From NCBI GenBank assembly GCA_963070105.1, contig OY718803.1, positions 1,799,007-1,863,006 of the forward strand: 64,000 bases of DNA, written 5' to 3'. The notes below the pieces were generated by a model. It searched no databases, was not told the DNA's origin, and was given only the letters and a program-made list of their open reading frames with translations. This document shows, piece after piece, positions 1 to 13,200 of the stretch. The translations under genes were made by a program, and so were the position numbers. Source of the stretch: Litomosoides sigmodontis. Its lineage: Eukaryota > Nematoda > Chromadorea > Rhabditida > Onchocercidae. The number at the start of each line of letters is the position of its first letter. Position 1 is the stretch's first letter.

Positions 1-3000
1 TTCCACCAACATTCGGTATATTGCATACTGGCGAACCGGAAGAAGGATCCAGAAGAATCGATGGATCGAAAGACGTTAAGGAAATGCTTCCACCAACATT
101 CGGTATATTGCACACTGGCAAACCGGAAGAAAAGTTCAGAAGAATCGACGGATCAACAGATGTTACGGAAATGCTTCCACCAACATTCGGTATATTGCAC
201 ACTGGCGAACCGGAAGAAGGATCCAGAAGAATGGACGGATCGACAGATGTCAAGGAAGTGCTTCCGCCAACATTCGGTATATTGCATACTGGCAAACCGG
301 AAGAAGGATCCAGAAGAATCGACGGATCGACAGATGTCAAGGAAATGCTTCCGCCAACATTCGGTATATTGCATACTGGCAAGCCGGAAGAAAAGTCCAG
401 AAGAATCGACGGATCAACAGATGTTACGGAAATGCTTCCACCAACATTCGGCATATTCGATACTGGCAAGCTGGAAGAAAAGTCCAGAAGAATCGACGGA
501 TCAACAGATGTTACGGAAATGCTTCCGCCAACATTCGGTATATTGCATACTGGCAAACCGGAAGAAGGATCCAGAAGAATCGACAGGTCAACAGATGTTA
601 CGGAAATGCTTCCACCAACATTCGGTATATTGCATACTGGCGAACCGGAAGAAGGATCCAGAAGAATCGACGGATCGACAGATGTCAAGGAAATGCTTCC
701 GCCAACGTTCGGTTTGTTGCATACTGGCAAACCGGAAGAAGGATCCAGAAGAATCGATGGACCGAAATACGTTAAGGAAATGCTTCCACCAACATTCGGT
801 ATATTGCACACTGGCAAACCGGAAGAAAAGTCCAGAAGAATCGACGGATCAACAGATGTTACGGAAATGCTTCCACCAACATTCGGTATATTGCATACTG
901 ACGAACCGGAAGAAGGATCCAGAAGAATGGACGGATCGACAGATGTCAAGGAAGTGCTTCCGCCAACATTCGGTATATTGCATACTGGCAAACCGGAAGA
1001 AGGATCCAGAAGAATCGACGGATCGACAGATGTCAAGGAAATGCTTCCGCCAACATTCGGTATATTGCATACTGGCAAGCCGGAAGAAAAGTCCAGAAGA
1101 ATCGACGGATCAACAGATGTTATCGAAATGCTTCCACCAACATTCGGCATATTCGATACTGGCAAGCTGGAAGAAAAGTCCAGAAGAATCGACGGATCAA
1201 CAGATGTTACGGAAATGCTTCCACCTACATTTGGTATATTAGATACTGCCAAGGTAGGATGGTCCAAAACGACAGACGTACGTGTTTTCGATAGTGCGCC
1301 CCCTCCAGTAAAGTTATCTCGAGTTAGTGAAATTTCATTTCAGCCTTTACAGCTTGCAGTGAATGTACAAAATCAAATGCAAAACGTATCACGTAATTAT
1401 AAAACATTTAAGAGAGCAAGACATAAAGGTACCGTTGAATTTGTCGCGGAAGAAAATATCATTCCCGAAAGTTACAAACTGGAATCTACGCCTTACGAAG
1501 GTCCTTTGGAGACCATAAGTATGACGAAAGGTTTGCAGTTTGCGCCAATTCATGAGTATTCTGATGTATATCACTATGGTAATAGTTATGTGAAGTCGCG
1601 GAAACGAAGGAATGCATCGGAGAAACAAAACATTTTCAAAGCTAAAAAAACTGCTTTGCATCTCCACGGGAGTAACTCTGACATAAAAGACGGTGAAGAA
1701 AAGAATGTTAGTGAAATTTTCTTGCCGAAAAGTAAAGAAATGATGTATTCAGCATCGACTGTTTACAAAACTCCAGTAGGTAGAAGAACAAATGCTAAAA
1801 AACAACCTTCCAAATACTGTAGAGTTTCTGGCGATGTTGAAATTGTCGACAAATCATTCGTGAAACCCGAAACATATAATATTGTTGCTGTTCCTTATGA
1901 TGGACCAGTGAGCTGCTTAGAGTGTGGAAAGGAATTATCATTCACACCTCTTCAGGAATGTATAGCACTATATAATAGTGGAATTTCTCATAAGAAGACA
2001 AGATTGCGTGATAGTAGCACTGAATCAAGTGCAAGCTTCAGCTCCAGTAGCAGCTGTAGCAGTTCTTCAATATCAAGGGCAAGCGCTTACGCTTCAGAAA
2101 AGCGTGAGGAACTGAAGCAAAAGGCCATACTGTATGTTACTCCTGATAATGAAAATGATGCAGACGTCGTTATAACTAAATCACCAAAGCGTAAAGGAAT
2201 TTTTACATTCTGGCGTCGAGCAGCGGCGACTCCTAGTGAAAAAGAAGGAAGTTTTTCACACGATGAAAAAGAGAAACTGAAGACTTCATCGAAGCATCAC
2301 CTTGTTCAATCACAAACAGTGTTAGAGGAACCGAGGAAGAATTTGGACATAAAGAGTGAAGATGAAAAAATGACTGCAAGGCTGTCTATCAAAAAAGAGC
2401 CTTCTACAACCTCAGGATATGACGATGGTAATAGCAGACGTGGGAAGTTTGGTTTGTTACATTTTTGGAGATCAACAGACAAGGAAAACAAGGTAAATTT
2501 GAGCAAATCTAACTTTGTCTTTAGTGATGCAAATAGTTGTAGTGAGAGACCCTTAAATCAAACTGCTAACTTAAATCAAACTGCTAATTTCGATTCACTT
2601 CGTGAAGAAGCAAGCTTTCAGTTAATTGCAAAAAGCACAAAGGAACCGGTTATTTGTGTAATTGATAAGGTTGAGAGTGAATTGACCCTTTCTGCAGATA
2701 AGAAAGAGTCGTTAAATCGTAGTTCATCATCACTATCAGGTCAAAACAGAGCAAATGTGGAAACAAAAAAAAATGCTGTCAGCTCTCTTAAATGTGATAC
2801 TGAGTTTTCCGATGGCGTACCTTTGAATTTGAAGAGTAGTCGTGGGTTTTTTAGACAGGAAAGTGCGGTATCATCGATGAGTGCAATCTTATCTCATAAA
2901 TCATCAAAGAGTAATAAAGGCGGTAGGTTAAGTAAGACAGATGAATCAAAGTTAGTTGACAAAAATAATACTATTTCACTGGAAAAGGATGGTGTTTCAA

Positions 3001-6000
3001 CTCAAAGTAACATAAAAAAGTGCGACAGGAGGAATGGTATTCGATATCCAGCAAAGGTTAAGGTTAAATGTAAGATGAGAAATACTGATAATAGTTTGCA
3101 ACGAAATTCAAGTATGAAAGCAACAGAGAGAAGTGTATCAGATAACGCAGTTAGCAGAAAATCCAGCTTCGTGATAAAGGAGTTCTGTCTTCGCCGTCCA
3201 CCGTGTAATTCTGAGGCAAAAGGCGCAATTCATAGCAGTAGCAAATATGAGCCTGAAAAAGTTGCGCATATAACTGAAGCAGTAGAAACTGATGGCGAAA
3301 CAATTGTGGAAAGGCAGGGAGCAGATTTTCCCGATTGTGCTGACAAGTCGATAGCGTGTGAAAAATTGGAAATGAAGAGGCTGAGTGGAAGTGGTATTGC
3401 TTTGAAGGAAAACAACAAAGAGTGCAGGAAGTTTATCCTCGTTATGGCGTGGAAGGAAGTCGAAAGGTCAGGATGAGCACCGAAAGCAGCAGAAGTTTAC
3501 AGAGAAAGATATTCATGGGATGGAATTAACAACAGTGGTGGACGGAACGTCGCGGATGAATGAATTGGAGTGTGTCACTCTTCGAACGAAATTTTCACCA
3601 CATATTGCTGAGATTGAAGGGCAAATAAGACAAAATTTTTCTCCACTTCATTTATCCTACATTCCCTCCAATTTCACATCTTCCACAGAAGGGGTGGGAG
3701 TGGCTGCTGGTAAAGCTGTAGATTATGCAACGAAGCAGGTCGAATTAGTAACTCTTCAAGACTTTCACGGCGCAGGAATTGCTGGCACGATTATTAGCGA
3801 AGCTGAAGGACAAGACGAAAATAAATTAAAGCAGTGGTTTAATGATGGCTCGAAAGCAGTGGTGATTACGGGATTGGCCTGGGAGAAGTTGGATGTCGAT
3901 ATGGAAAGGCAGAAAGTGCAGTATCTAGAGTCTGGAATTGTCGAAGCCAGAAAGTTGTCTCATCGAAGTGAAATAGGTGATGGTGAAACATTAGATGAGC
4001 CGTATAGTTTTACCCAGACACCGCCATTAGAATCTCATTGTATGCGCCCGAAAAGTCCAGGTTGTTCTGTAAAACAAATCAAACGCCAAACAGCGCAGGT
4101 GTGTGCTATAATGCAAATTTGATACAGACCATTTGGTTTTTTTTAGGAATTTTGTGTAAATTCGAGGGGGAATATTTTTCAAATTGTTTGTACCATTGCA
4201 TATTCACCTTTTCGATTAAATTTCTGTATTGATACTTTTCCATTTTGTATCAGTATACTTTTCCGGTTCGCATTTTTAATTGTTATGTGAATATGCATTT
4301 TACAAGCAAAGTCCAAAGCATCTGTCGACTGAAGCTAATCGTTTCATTTTTTTTGTGTGGTTGAAATCTTCAAAAATGAAGATCCTTTAGGCAGAAGTCA
4401 TGTGACCATTTATGCAGCATCGGTCTTTGGATGTTTGTGCGTTTGTGTTTTATGTTGTGCTTGTTTCACTTGTAATATTTAGAAATTCTTAAGGAAATCT
4501 GCCATTCTTACAGCTGTTATTGTCTCCAAAGCTTTTGTTAGTCAAGCATTTTGAAGCACCGCAGTTTGTGAATGCTATAAACTCATTAGGCATAACTAAT
4601 CCAGATGACATGACTTGCTTCTGTTTTAGATGACCGCCGAAGCATCTTCGTCATCGGACATAAGAAAGAAGTTAAAGAAAGGAAAAAAACGATCAAAAAT
4701 AGGTACGTTACCACGTGAAAGTGAAAGTTCCGATGCATCTGAAGACGAATTAAGGCAACGCAATGATTCCTTCTCTTTCAACCAGGCAAGGATGTTTTTT
4801 GTACTACTTAGCTGTTATTTCACAAAACATGAATAGTCCATCCTAACATCTACTCTTACGTGGGATATGTAACACTTAAAACAGATCTTTTGCGTCTAGG
4901 TGATTTTTCACTTCATGGGATTTGATAAGTAATACAAATGTTAAAATATGCATCGTAGTCTCCTGCAACTTTTTAATGCTTCCTTCCGCTGTGCAATAGA
5001 CATATTGTAGAAAAAGGCAGGTAAAACAAAAGTGACTGATGAATTGCCTTCTGGTGAAGCAAAATTAGGCGAAAGAAATGTCCATGTTCTACCAACCAGT
5101 CATCCGGCTAGTACTGTAAGTCATTGATTCACCGTAAATTGATTTTTATCTTTTTTTCCGTATTTGTTTTCCTTCAAGGTTTTTTTTACTACGGAATGCA
5201 CGATTGTTATAGAGTTGAAAGGGAAATAATAATCAGTTCGGAAGCAGCCGGAGACTGTTGGTTTCCGTAATAGCTTTTCTCTTTATTGTTGATTCGTTGA
5301 ACTAAAAAACATTTTTATAACTGAAAATTTTAAACATTTTCTATGCTTTCAACTTAAAATTGATATTATTTCTCTTACACTTGGCTTACTGCAACGTCAA
5401 TGTAAAGTCTATTTATTTTGCATTGTAAGATAGAGTTCGGGCAAAAGAAATTCCGAGACATTCAAGCCTTTAGGAATGCCCAACTTTGCCGCATAAATTT
5501 CTCACTTCTTAATGAACGTGCAATCATTGTGAAAGATTTATTTCCTATTTTGTGTGTTGCAGGGTGATTCTCTTCCTCATACGACCTTCAAATTGCTGGA
5601 AGACAAAATAATTGAGTCTGAGGCAGTGGCCACTACTGTTGATCATCAAGGGAATATTAACAAGTTTGTTTCAACTGCTCTGAAAAAATTCTTGTTGAAA
5701 ACCATAGCTTTTTTTTCGAAACAATAAGTAGATTGATACTTTAGAATGCGGAAATACGGAGATCTAGTTTATATAGTTGTTGTAGTTCAAAAGTGATCAG
5801 CTTTACAAAATGATCGGACAATCTGCTTTAGAGCTAACCTGATTGGTAAAACTATCAAGATTTCATGGTACTGCTTTTGTAATATGCATTTTTCCAAAAG
5901 GAAACTCTATACTGATCTACATACTCAGATGCGTTATCATTGTAGAAAAAAGATCAAGACACAGCAAGTGATACGTACCGTGCAACACCAAACACACGAA

Positions 6001-7435
6001 ACCTTCAGTGGTTCAACTCAAAGTCGAGATCCTGTAATGTTCTTCATAATCTTAACATTTTAGTACTGTGCAGATGGCTTGCGTTTATTTTCTTAGACTT
6101 CTATTCGTTTATTTTCTTGTTTGCAAATATCTTACTGCATCTTTGAAGTGGGTTTTTTGCTCTACGGAGACATTGTTTCTCTGCGCGAGCAAAGGATTAT
6201 TTCCAGTAATCACTCTCTTTTGGCTAAAGAGTCCTCATCTTAGACTTTTGTTTCATTCATAATGAAATGACCGAGAGACTGTGCTTTCATCTGCGATATA
6301 CTGTCGATCTACACTTATTTTTTCATCCTTACAGATAATTTTGCTGACAATCAAAGTGTATGTAAGTGCAAATTCTTAAGCTTTTATGTCACGAACTTAA
6401 ACAAAGCAAGATCGTAAACTTTTATGCTGTTTTTGTAGGCAGTAAACGTAAGTGACGCAACAATGAAGTCATTTACATCTAACGATAATGAGGGTGCGAC
6501 AAGCTTCCAAAGGCCGAATGTTGAAGCACTGGATGATAAATTAACTCCTGAAGCAAGAAAAGGTGTCGACGAAATAAATGGGAATAATTATTCGGATGTG
6601 CCAGGAGAATTAGTTTCTAGTCATACTGTTACGCAAGGCAATCGTACAATCGAAACGATAACCGTATGAAATTTTCTTAGTTTTATTTAGAAAAACGGCT
6701 TTGTATTTTTATATTTGCAGTTAATATTTAAAAAAATTTAACAGAGCTTGATGGATAATCTTTTAAGTTAAGAAAACAAATAATATGAACATGGAATTGT
6801 GCACTTCATATCATTTGTTAATAGTAATTATCTATTGGTAAGAGAAATTGTGCGGAGTTAGAGATTCATCAGAAGAGTTCGTCAAAGTTCATGTAGAGTT
6901 CATCAAAACATTTGTCGACTTATTTCATGTTTGCATTATATGCGTCTTAGATTATTCCTATGCACTTTCAGTACAAGACTGAGAAGGACGGCACTGTCGA
7001 GACCCGCGTTGAGCATCGTGTGACCATTCATTCTTGCGATGATATTGATCATGACGCTGTAAGTTCAATAGAATTAGTTAATGAAAACACACTACTACAG
7101 CTGACTTTCAAATTAATTTTTGATATGCCCTTGGACAAATACGAAATAAACGTTTCATATTTAGAAGAATAAGGTTTTGAAATAGTCTAGTGTTAATTTT
7201 TAGAAACGTTAAAATAGAAAAAAAAAACGAAAGAATGATGAAATATTGTGTTTCGCGTTCGTCGTTTTTGAAAGGAGTGATTTCCCTCCTTGTATTGGTG
7301 TACGCAACCCATCAAGTAGTGGGAGATGAAAAATACTTTTTTAAGGAATTAAGCCAAGCAATTTTGGAAGCAACGAATATGAATCCGGATATGACAGTTG
7401 AAAAAATTGAAGTGAAGCATGAATCACAATCTTAG
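1..7435 (+). CDS. frm-1: Protein 4.1-family (FRM-1-like) cytoskeletal protein, 3' part with repeat array
   Basis: This is the C-terminal part of a band 4.1 type membrane-skeleton adaptor; the FERM domain expected upstream lies outside the window. Modelled exons: <1-3393, 3503-4098, 4630-4785, 5011-5115, 5563-5663, 5946-6033, 6439-6663, 6972-7058, 7346-7435, all in phase. The first exon opens with fourteen 29-residue repeats, then about 720 residues of Ser/Lys-rich, probably disordered sequence. The last four exons form the 4.1 C-terminal domain: SSHTVTQGNRTIETIT, then YKTEKDGTVETRVEHRVTIH, a DDIDHD motif and NMNPDMTVEKIEVKHES before the stop. The domain is known to bind membrane and spindle partners in vertebrate 4.1. 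The 109-base intron 3394-3502 is inferred because it links the two reading frames through a tttacag acceptor. The donor after 4785 would be GC; a GT alternative is at 4801. Identity as a 4.1 protein is firm; orthology to FRM-1 is inferred. Confidence 0.85.
24..1241 (+). repeat. 87-bp tandem coding repeat, 14 units, with 8-unit higher-order period
   Basis: Fourteen consecutive 87-bp units each encode 29 residues of the pattern HTGxPEExxRRIDGSTDVxE followed by MLPPTFGIL. A fifteenth unit decays into unique sequence. Units 9 to 14 match units 1 to 6 in order, including private variants: RMDG with EVL in units 3 and 11, and GIF followed by DTGKLEE at units 5/6 and 13/14. The array has therefore also duplicated as an 8-unit block of 696 bp. 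The array begins at or before the left edge, so its full length is unknown. A second forward frame is open across it (61-1242), but the downstream exons support only the frame starting at position 3. Confidence 0.95.
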
Positions 7436-10172
7436 CATGGAGCTTCTTGATTCTGGCGATGATCTTTTTGCTCCTTGATTTTCTTTTCTCTGTTTATCAT
7501 AAAAGATCATTATTCACAACCACATTCGTTCAAATTATTTTCGTATTGTTTATGCAATACTCGAATATAAAAGAGAAGTAAATTTTTTTGCTTCAGATAT
7601 ATTAATTAGGATGCTAGTTGCTTTGAAATTATTTTAAGAAATATTGGTCTAATTTCGGTTTCGCCTATCAGAAATTTGTACCGTTTTTCTTTTCTCTCTA
7701 CCATTTTTGCTGTTATTTCAAAGCGCTATTATCCGACATAGTCGTATAAGTTTATACTCATTTTTTTCCTTTCAGTCTTTTAAATTTAATTTTTCTATGC
7801 ATATTTCCACCTTCTCAGACACGATCTTATCATTTCCCCGGTTTTCTGAATGACGTATTTATTGGAGTTAACAATACATGTATATGAACAAACGCAGTTG
7901 AAAATTTCAGAACTTTATTCTAATGCATAGATTTTAATACGTATGTGCTTATAACTTTATGTGATGTATTGAATCTTGGCTAATCATGAATTGGATAGTT
8001 GTTATTTCAATGAATGTGGTAAAGAATTCTCTCTGAAGCGGTAGGACTTTATAATTTGGAATCTCAAACGCCTAACCACTTCTAATGAGATGTTGTCATT
8101 TATTGTATAAATTACAGTGACATTTATTGTATGAATTATAATGCTGATAAACACTGTAACAATGACAGCAAATAAATAATCTTACTATTGCTTTCCTCTT
8201 TTGTCTGTTTTCTAGAACAAAAGGTAACACATAGAAGAAATTTGAATTTACTTCGAAAAATTTTTCATTCGCTTTTCACGTGCAAAATTCCGTCTGTTTG
8301 CAAATTTATTTCGAGTATTCGCCTCAATTCTCCATCCTCCTTATTGTAATTTTTTTTATTATTTTAGCATTGAGTGTTTTTTTTGCAAATTTTAAATTAA
8401 AAAAAAATTTTTTTTGAAAACTTTTCAAAAAAAACATTTGTTAACCAAAACAGAAAATAGAATGGTTATGTTTTGCACCATATTTTCATTATCCCATATC
8501 AATCATTTTAATGTCTCATTTTTCTGTTTTTTTTTTTAAAAAAAACACACCATACTTCCTTCTAAATAATAAGGCTACTAAATGCTTCATTTCTTTTTTT
8601 TTTGACCTTTCACATAAGTTACTCTCATATTGCATTACATTAAAAAAAAAACCCCACACAAATCATAAATTTTATTTTATTGAAAGGAATTTGGGTGTAA
8701 TTTCGAGTGTGTTAAAATGAGATTAGTATAAGCTAGATAATAAATGTCTAGCAATGTTTTATTAGCACTTTACAAATAGATGTGGTGGAATATCACATGA
8801 CTGATTTAGGATATAAGTTACACGTTTTACACGTTTTAACGTACGTAACTTTTGTATTCATACTATGTTGCAATTATGCTACGTAATAAGTTTGATCAAA
8901 GTAATAATAACTGTATTAGTGATGTGTAGCGCAGTGTAATACAACACAATGAGCATCATTCATACATCCAAAATTGTATGCGTACAATGAATTTGAGAAA
9001 ATGCAAGAGAGAGAGAGAGAGAGAGTGATATAAATGATGAGAGACAATGAATCAGACGAAACGTTAGAAGGAGGTTGAAATAATGCATGCTGCATTGTGA
9101 CAAAGGTTGAGAGTGCTATTTCCTCATTCAATATTTAAGAATAGGTTTGTGCACAATTTGCAATTCCAATATTTATTATTATTACTATGAGTTTCGCTAA
9201 AATTGTTTGTCTAATTTTGAAATTTTCTGGATATAATGGAATTTTATTGATGCTAGATGATCAAACTACCTTCTAATACTTCGATGGAAAAGTACTTAGG
9301 ATGAGTGCAGTCCTTCTTTTTTTTTGATTTTTTTTGCGATATACTACTGAAAAGTATAGATGTAAGAAATTTTGAAGCGATCATGACGATCAGGTATATA
9401 TTGATCAGATAATTGAATATTATCCAGACCAGATGATGATACTCTTACTGTTTTGCAGTGGCGGTCTTTTTTTTACTTTAATTTAATTATTATTAGGTTA
9501 AAATATGTCACTAAGGTTTGGATATAACTGTGTCTTATTTTACTTGAAGTATGGGGAGAAAATCCACGAGCAGTGACAGTTTGGAAAATTATTAGTATCG
9601 ATTAATTTGTCTCATAGCTCAAATGTTTCTTAACTTTGCCATAAATAAGATTTTAACCCTTGGATTTTGGTTATTAGCTGAAGAATTTTGAAGTATTTTA
9701 CATAAGTAATCAAGCTTAGGTAGTAGTTAGACGATCTATTATTGCTGACGGTATATTAGATTTACCTAAGGAATTGAAACATCACCCAGTTGTTATTATC
9801 AAATGGTAAACTTTTCAAAAATCAAATTTTGAAAGGTTGCAAAGAAGCAGCTTTATCAACAAGTGAATTGCACGGAGCCATTTGGTTATTCCTAGCTTAT
9901 TTTTGAGATTCTCGTGAAAGGTGTATTTGACATACGATCTATCTAATTTTGACACATGCTCTGCTGGATAAATGAGGATTTAAATAATTGACGAAGAGCT
10001 ATTAGTTGGTTATTAAATTAAAATAGTATTGACACATTTAAAGACTTAAAGCATTTTATGAGGAAATAATATTTTTGCTAAATCTGAAAGTAGACAAATT
10101 TTATAAAACATTTTACTCCGTCTTTACGCTTTAAAACTTTCTTTTTATTTTATTTATTGCGCCTTGATTACA
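7436..10172. other. Intergenic, AT-rich, no gene recognised
   Basis: This stretch lies between the 4.1-like gene and PEPCK. It has long A and T runs (8350-8680), a GA microsatellite at 9006-9025 and a possible AATAAA around 8172. Open frames here are short and T-rich without recognisable domains. The PEPCK promoter presumably lies near its right end, but no specific element is visible. Confidence 0.6.
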
Positions 10173-10200
10173 GGTACTATAACAGGTGTCAGGTCTTGAT

Positions 10201-13200
10201 ATGTATATGCATAGTATTCGTAATATTTTGCGGAGATTTCCTGTATCTCAAATGCGGGCAACCAATTGCAATAGACAGTTCGGTAAAGAAATGGCAATGC
10301 CTAGTTCGTTTGTGCAGCAATTTTTCTGTTATTCAGCAAATGCTCAATCGCTAACTGCGAAAAATCTTTTCGAACACGTACTATATTTTATCTATTTGCT
10401 CATTTTGTTTGCTTTCCGTCTCCTTATTTACATTTCTTATTCTTAACTCTTTCGCGATATGTAGTTGATTATTTTTATGTGGAAGCTTTTTAAATGAAAT
10501 GTAGTTTGTGATTTTGTTGATTTCAGATAGGTTTTCAATGAGCATTCATGAAAGGGTAGAGCTATCATTATGTGCATTGTTTGACGGAAAGAGTAAGCTG
10601 CACTCATGAGATTGGTGGAACCTTAATAAATAGCTCTATCGCAGCAACAGATTGTGTTAAGATAATAGCTATTTTGTTGGAGATAAAGTAATAATTACTA
10701 AAAAGACGAAAAAATAACTGAATATGGAGGGCAAAAATTGACAAAAATCTTGCTCAAGTGATTATCAGATATCACTTCCATAATTTTTTTTGGAAGTGAA
10801 AGTTTTTGTTCCAAATGAAATGCTGCAGTAAAATATTTATTAATGAGAAGTTTCAGAAAAATCATGAAATGATATCTGAAAAGGCTCAAAAATTTATCGA
10901 AGAGAGTGTAAAATTGATGAAGCCAAAAAAAGTTCATATTTGTGATGGCTCGAAGGAAGAAGCTGATCAACTTATTCGACAAATGATTGACGATGGGTTG
11001 CTGAAGAAATTGAGGGCTTATGAGAATAACTATATTTGTCGAACGGATCCAAGAGTTAGTTTTAAGCTTTGTCCAGATATGCTCTCGGTGAATCCAGTTA
11101 TTCAGACACTTTGTTAGAAGTGTTTTCAAGCTGGATAAAGGTCTTTCCTTGGTTGTTGTGATGCTAATTTCTGTTTTATTGAAGAATTTGTTTATAGTTT
11201 AATATTCTTTGAGAAACGAAATGTCATTTGAAAGTTTTTTTTCAGGACGTTGCTCGAGTAGAAAGTAAAACGTGGATGGTAACGCCGGAAAAATTTGACA
11301 CAGTGTGTCATACAGCTGAGGGTGTGAAGCCGATTATGGGTAACTGGATGTCACCTGAGCAGTTTGAGAATGAAAGAAACGAACGGTTCCCAGGTTGCAT
11401 GAATGGTATGTTAGAAAAGAATTTTTGAAGGGCTTAGCTTTTATATATTTTTTTTCGCAAATTTATTATTCAAAAAATGGACTGTTGATGGGATTGTTTC
11501 AGGACGAACAATGTATGTAATTCCATTTTCGATGGGTCCGGTTGGTGGACCAATTTCGAAAATTGGAATACAGGTCTTTAAAATTCGTAAAATTTTTTCT
11601 TTCGTAAAATTGGTTATTCTCTGCTTATTACATGCTTCATAAAATCTTTCTGCTTATTTTCTCAAAGTATTTTAGATTAATTGCATTACATGCCAATTGC
11701 TTTAACTTTTTAGCATAAATTCCGCTTAAATTCATAAATTCCAAATTCCGCTTTTGTAAATTAGCCATTTCGTTATATATTATTCTTATTCATTTCCGTT
11801 TTCTAGATAACCGATTCCAGTTATGTTGTTCTTTGCATGCGCATTATGACTCGTGTAACTCCGAAAGTTTGGGAAACGCTAGGTGATAACAATTTTGTAA
11901 AATGTATTCATTCTGTTGGTGTTCCGGAGCCAGTTAAAGGTGATTTTACTTACATTTTTCGCCTTAACAGTTTACCAAATATTGCCTAATTTTACTTAAA
12001 AAATGCGCAATAATTTTAATTCCTATATTTGATCAAACTAGCGAACAGTTTTTCTACTATTATGATATTATACTCGTAGAATATTAAGTGCTTGTTTCGA
12101 CAAGGATTTTATAATGAAATAAACTTTCTGCAGTTCTCGCTCGAAATAGCTGATCTTGTATAGTTGCCATGAACAAATCTTGCTAATTTTTTGATGAAAT
12201 AAACGATCTTTATAAGATCTTATTCGTATGAATTATATAACATGATTATGAAATTCTTTCATATTTTTTTCAGAAAAGCTGGTAAACAATTGGGCGTGCA
12301 ATCCGGCGAAAACGATTATAGCACATCGTCCGGCACAGCATGAAATATGGTCTTTTGGTTCTGGTTATGGGGGTAATTCATTGCTTGGAAAGAAATGTTT
12401 TGCATTAAGAATTGCTTCAAATATCGCTAGACAGGAAGGTTGGATGGCAGAACACATGCTTATCATGGGTAAATTTAAGCCTGCTTCTATGTGTTTGGAA
12501 CGTTATGGATTTTTATTTTGTTTAGTATTCTTTGACAGTATAGATCAGAAAATTACACAAACATGCAACACTTATGAACTTGTAATAATTGACAACAGTG
12601 AGTGACGGTAATCTTGGAATAGAAACAAGATATATTTCGTCACTTGGAAAAAATGCAGCAGGCAATTTTATTACCTTAAATATGTAATTATGCAGTAACT
12701 TTATCATTTAGGATTTTTATGCCTATTTCGGATTTTCGACAGGTGTTATGTGTAGATGACTTAATCAGTTTGGGCAGCACATGCAGTTATAGGCCATATT
12801 CTGTGACGAATCTCAAAAAAGTGCTTTTTTGTGCATAAATTTTTAGGAGTAACACCACCAAATGGTAGAGAACGCTTTCTTGCTGCTGCTTTCCCTTCAG
12901 CTTGCGGTAAGACCAATCTCGCTATGTTGACACCAACTCTTCCGGGTTGGAAAGTGCGATGCATCGGTTTGATTTAAATTAAATTTTATCTCTCTGAGAA
13001 ATGTAATAAATTTTGCATCTTGTTTGTTCTCTTTTCTTTTTGCAGTTAATTTCGAGTATTCGGGAAAAGTAGTAGCCGAAGTTTTTTTTATTGGATTTAT
13101 TCAGGTGATGACATAGCATGGATGAAGTTTGGTAATGATGGTAAATTATACGGAATAAATCCAGAAGCAGGCTTTTTTGGTGTTGCACCCGGGACATCAA

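Noticed and set aside
153..1070. Minus-strand open frames across the repeat array
   Set aside because: They are short shadows of the repeated unit, interrupted at regular intervals, with no independent support.
3394..3502. Frameshift or pseudogene at the change of reading frame in the 4.1-like gene
   Set aside because: A 109-base intron with gtattg donor and tttacag acceptor restores the frame exactly, so no disruption needs to be assumed.
6335..6361. A 27-base candidate microexon in the 4.1-like gene
   Set aside because: It has an acceptor and donors, but with the reliable neighbouring phases it would insert a hydrophobic nonapeptide. Joining 6033 directly to 6439 keeps phase without it.
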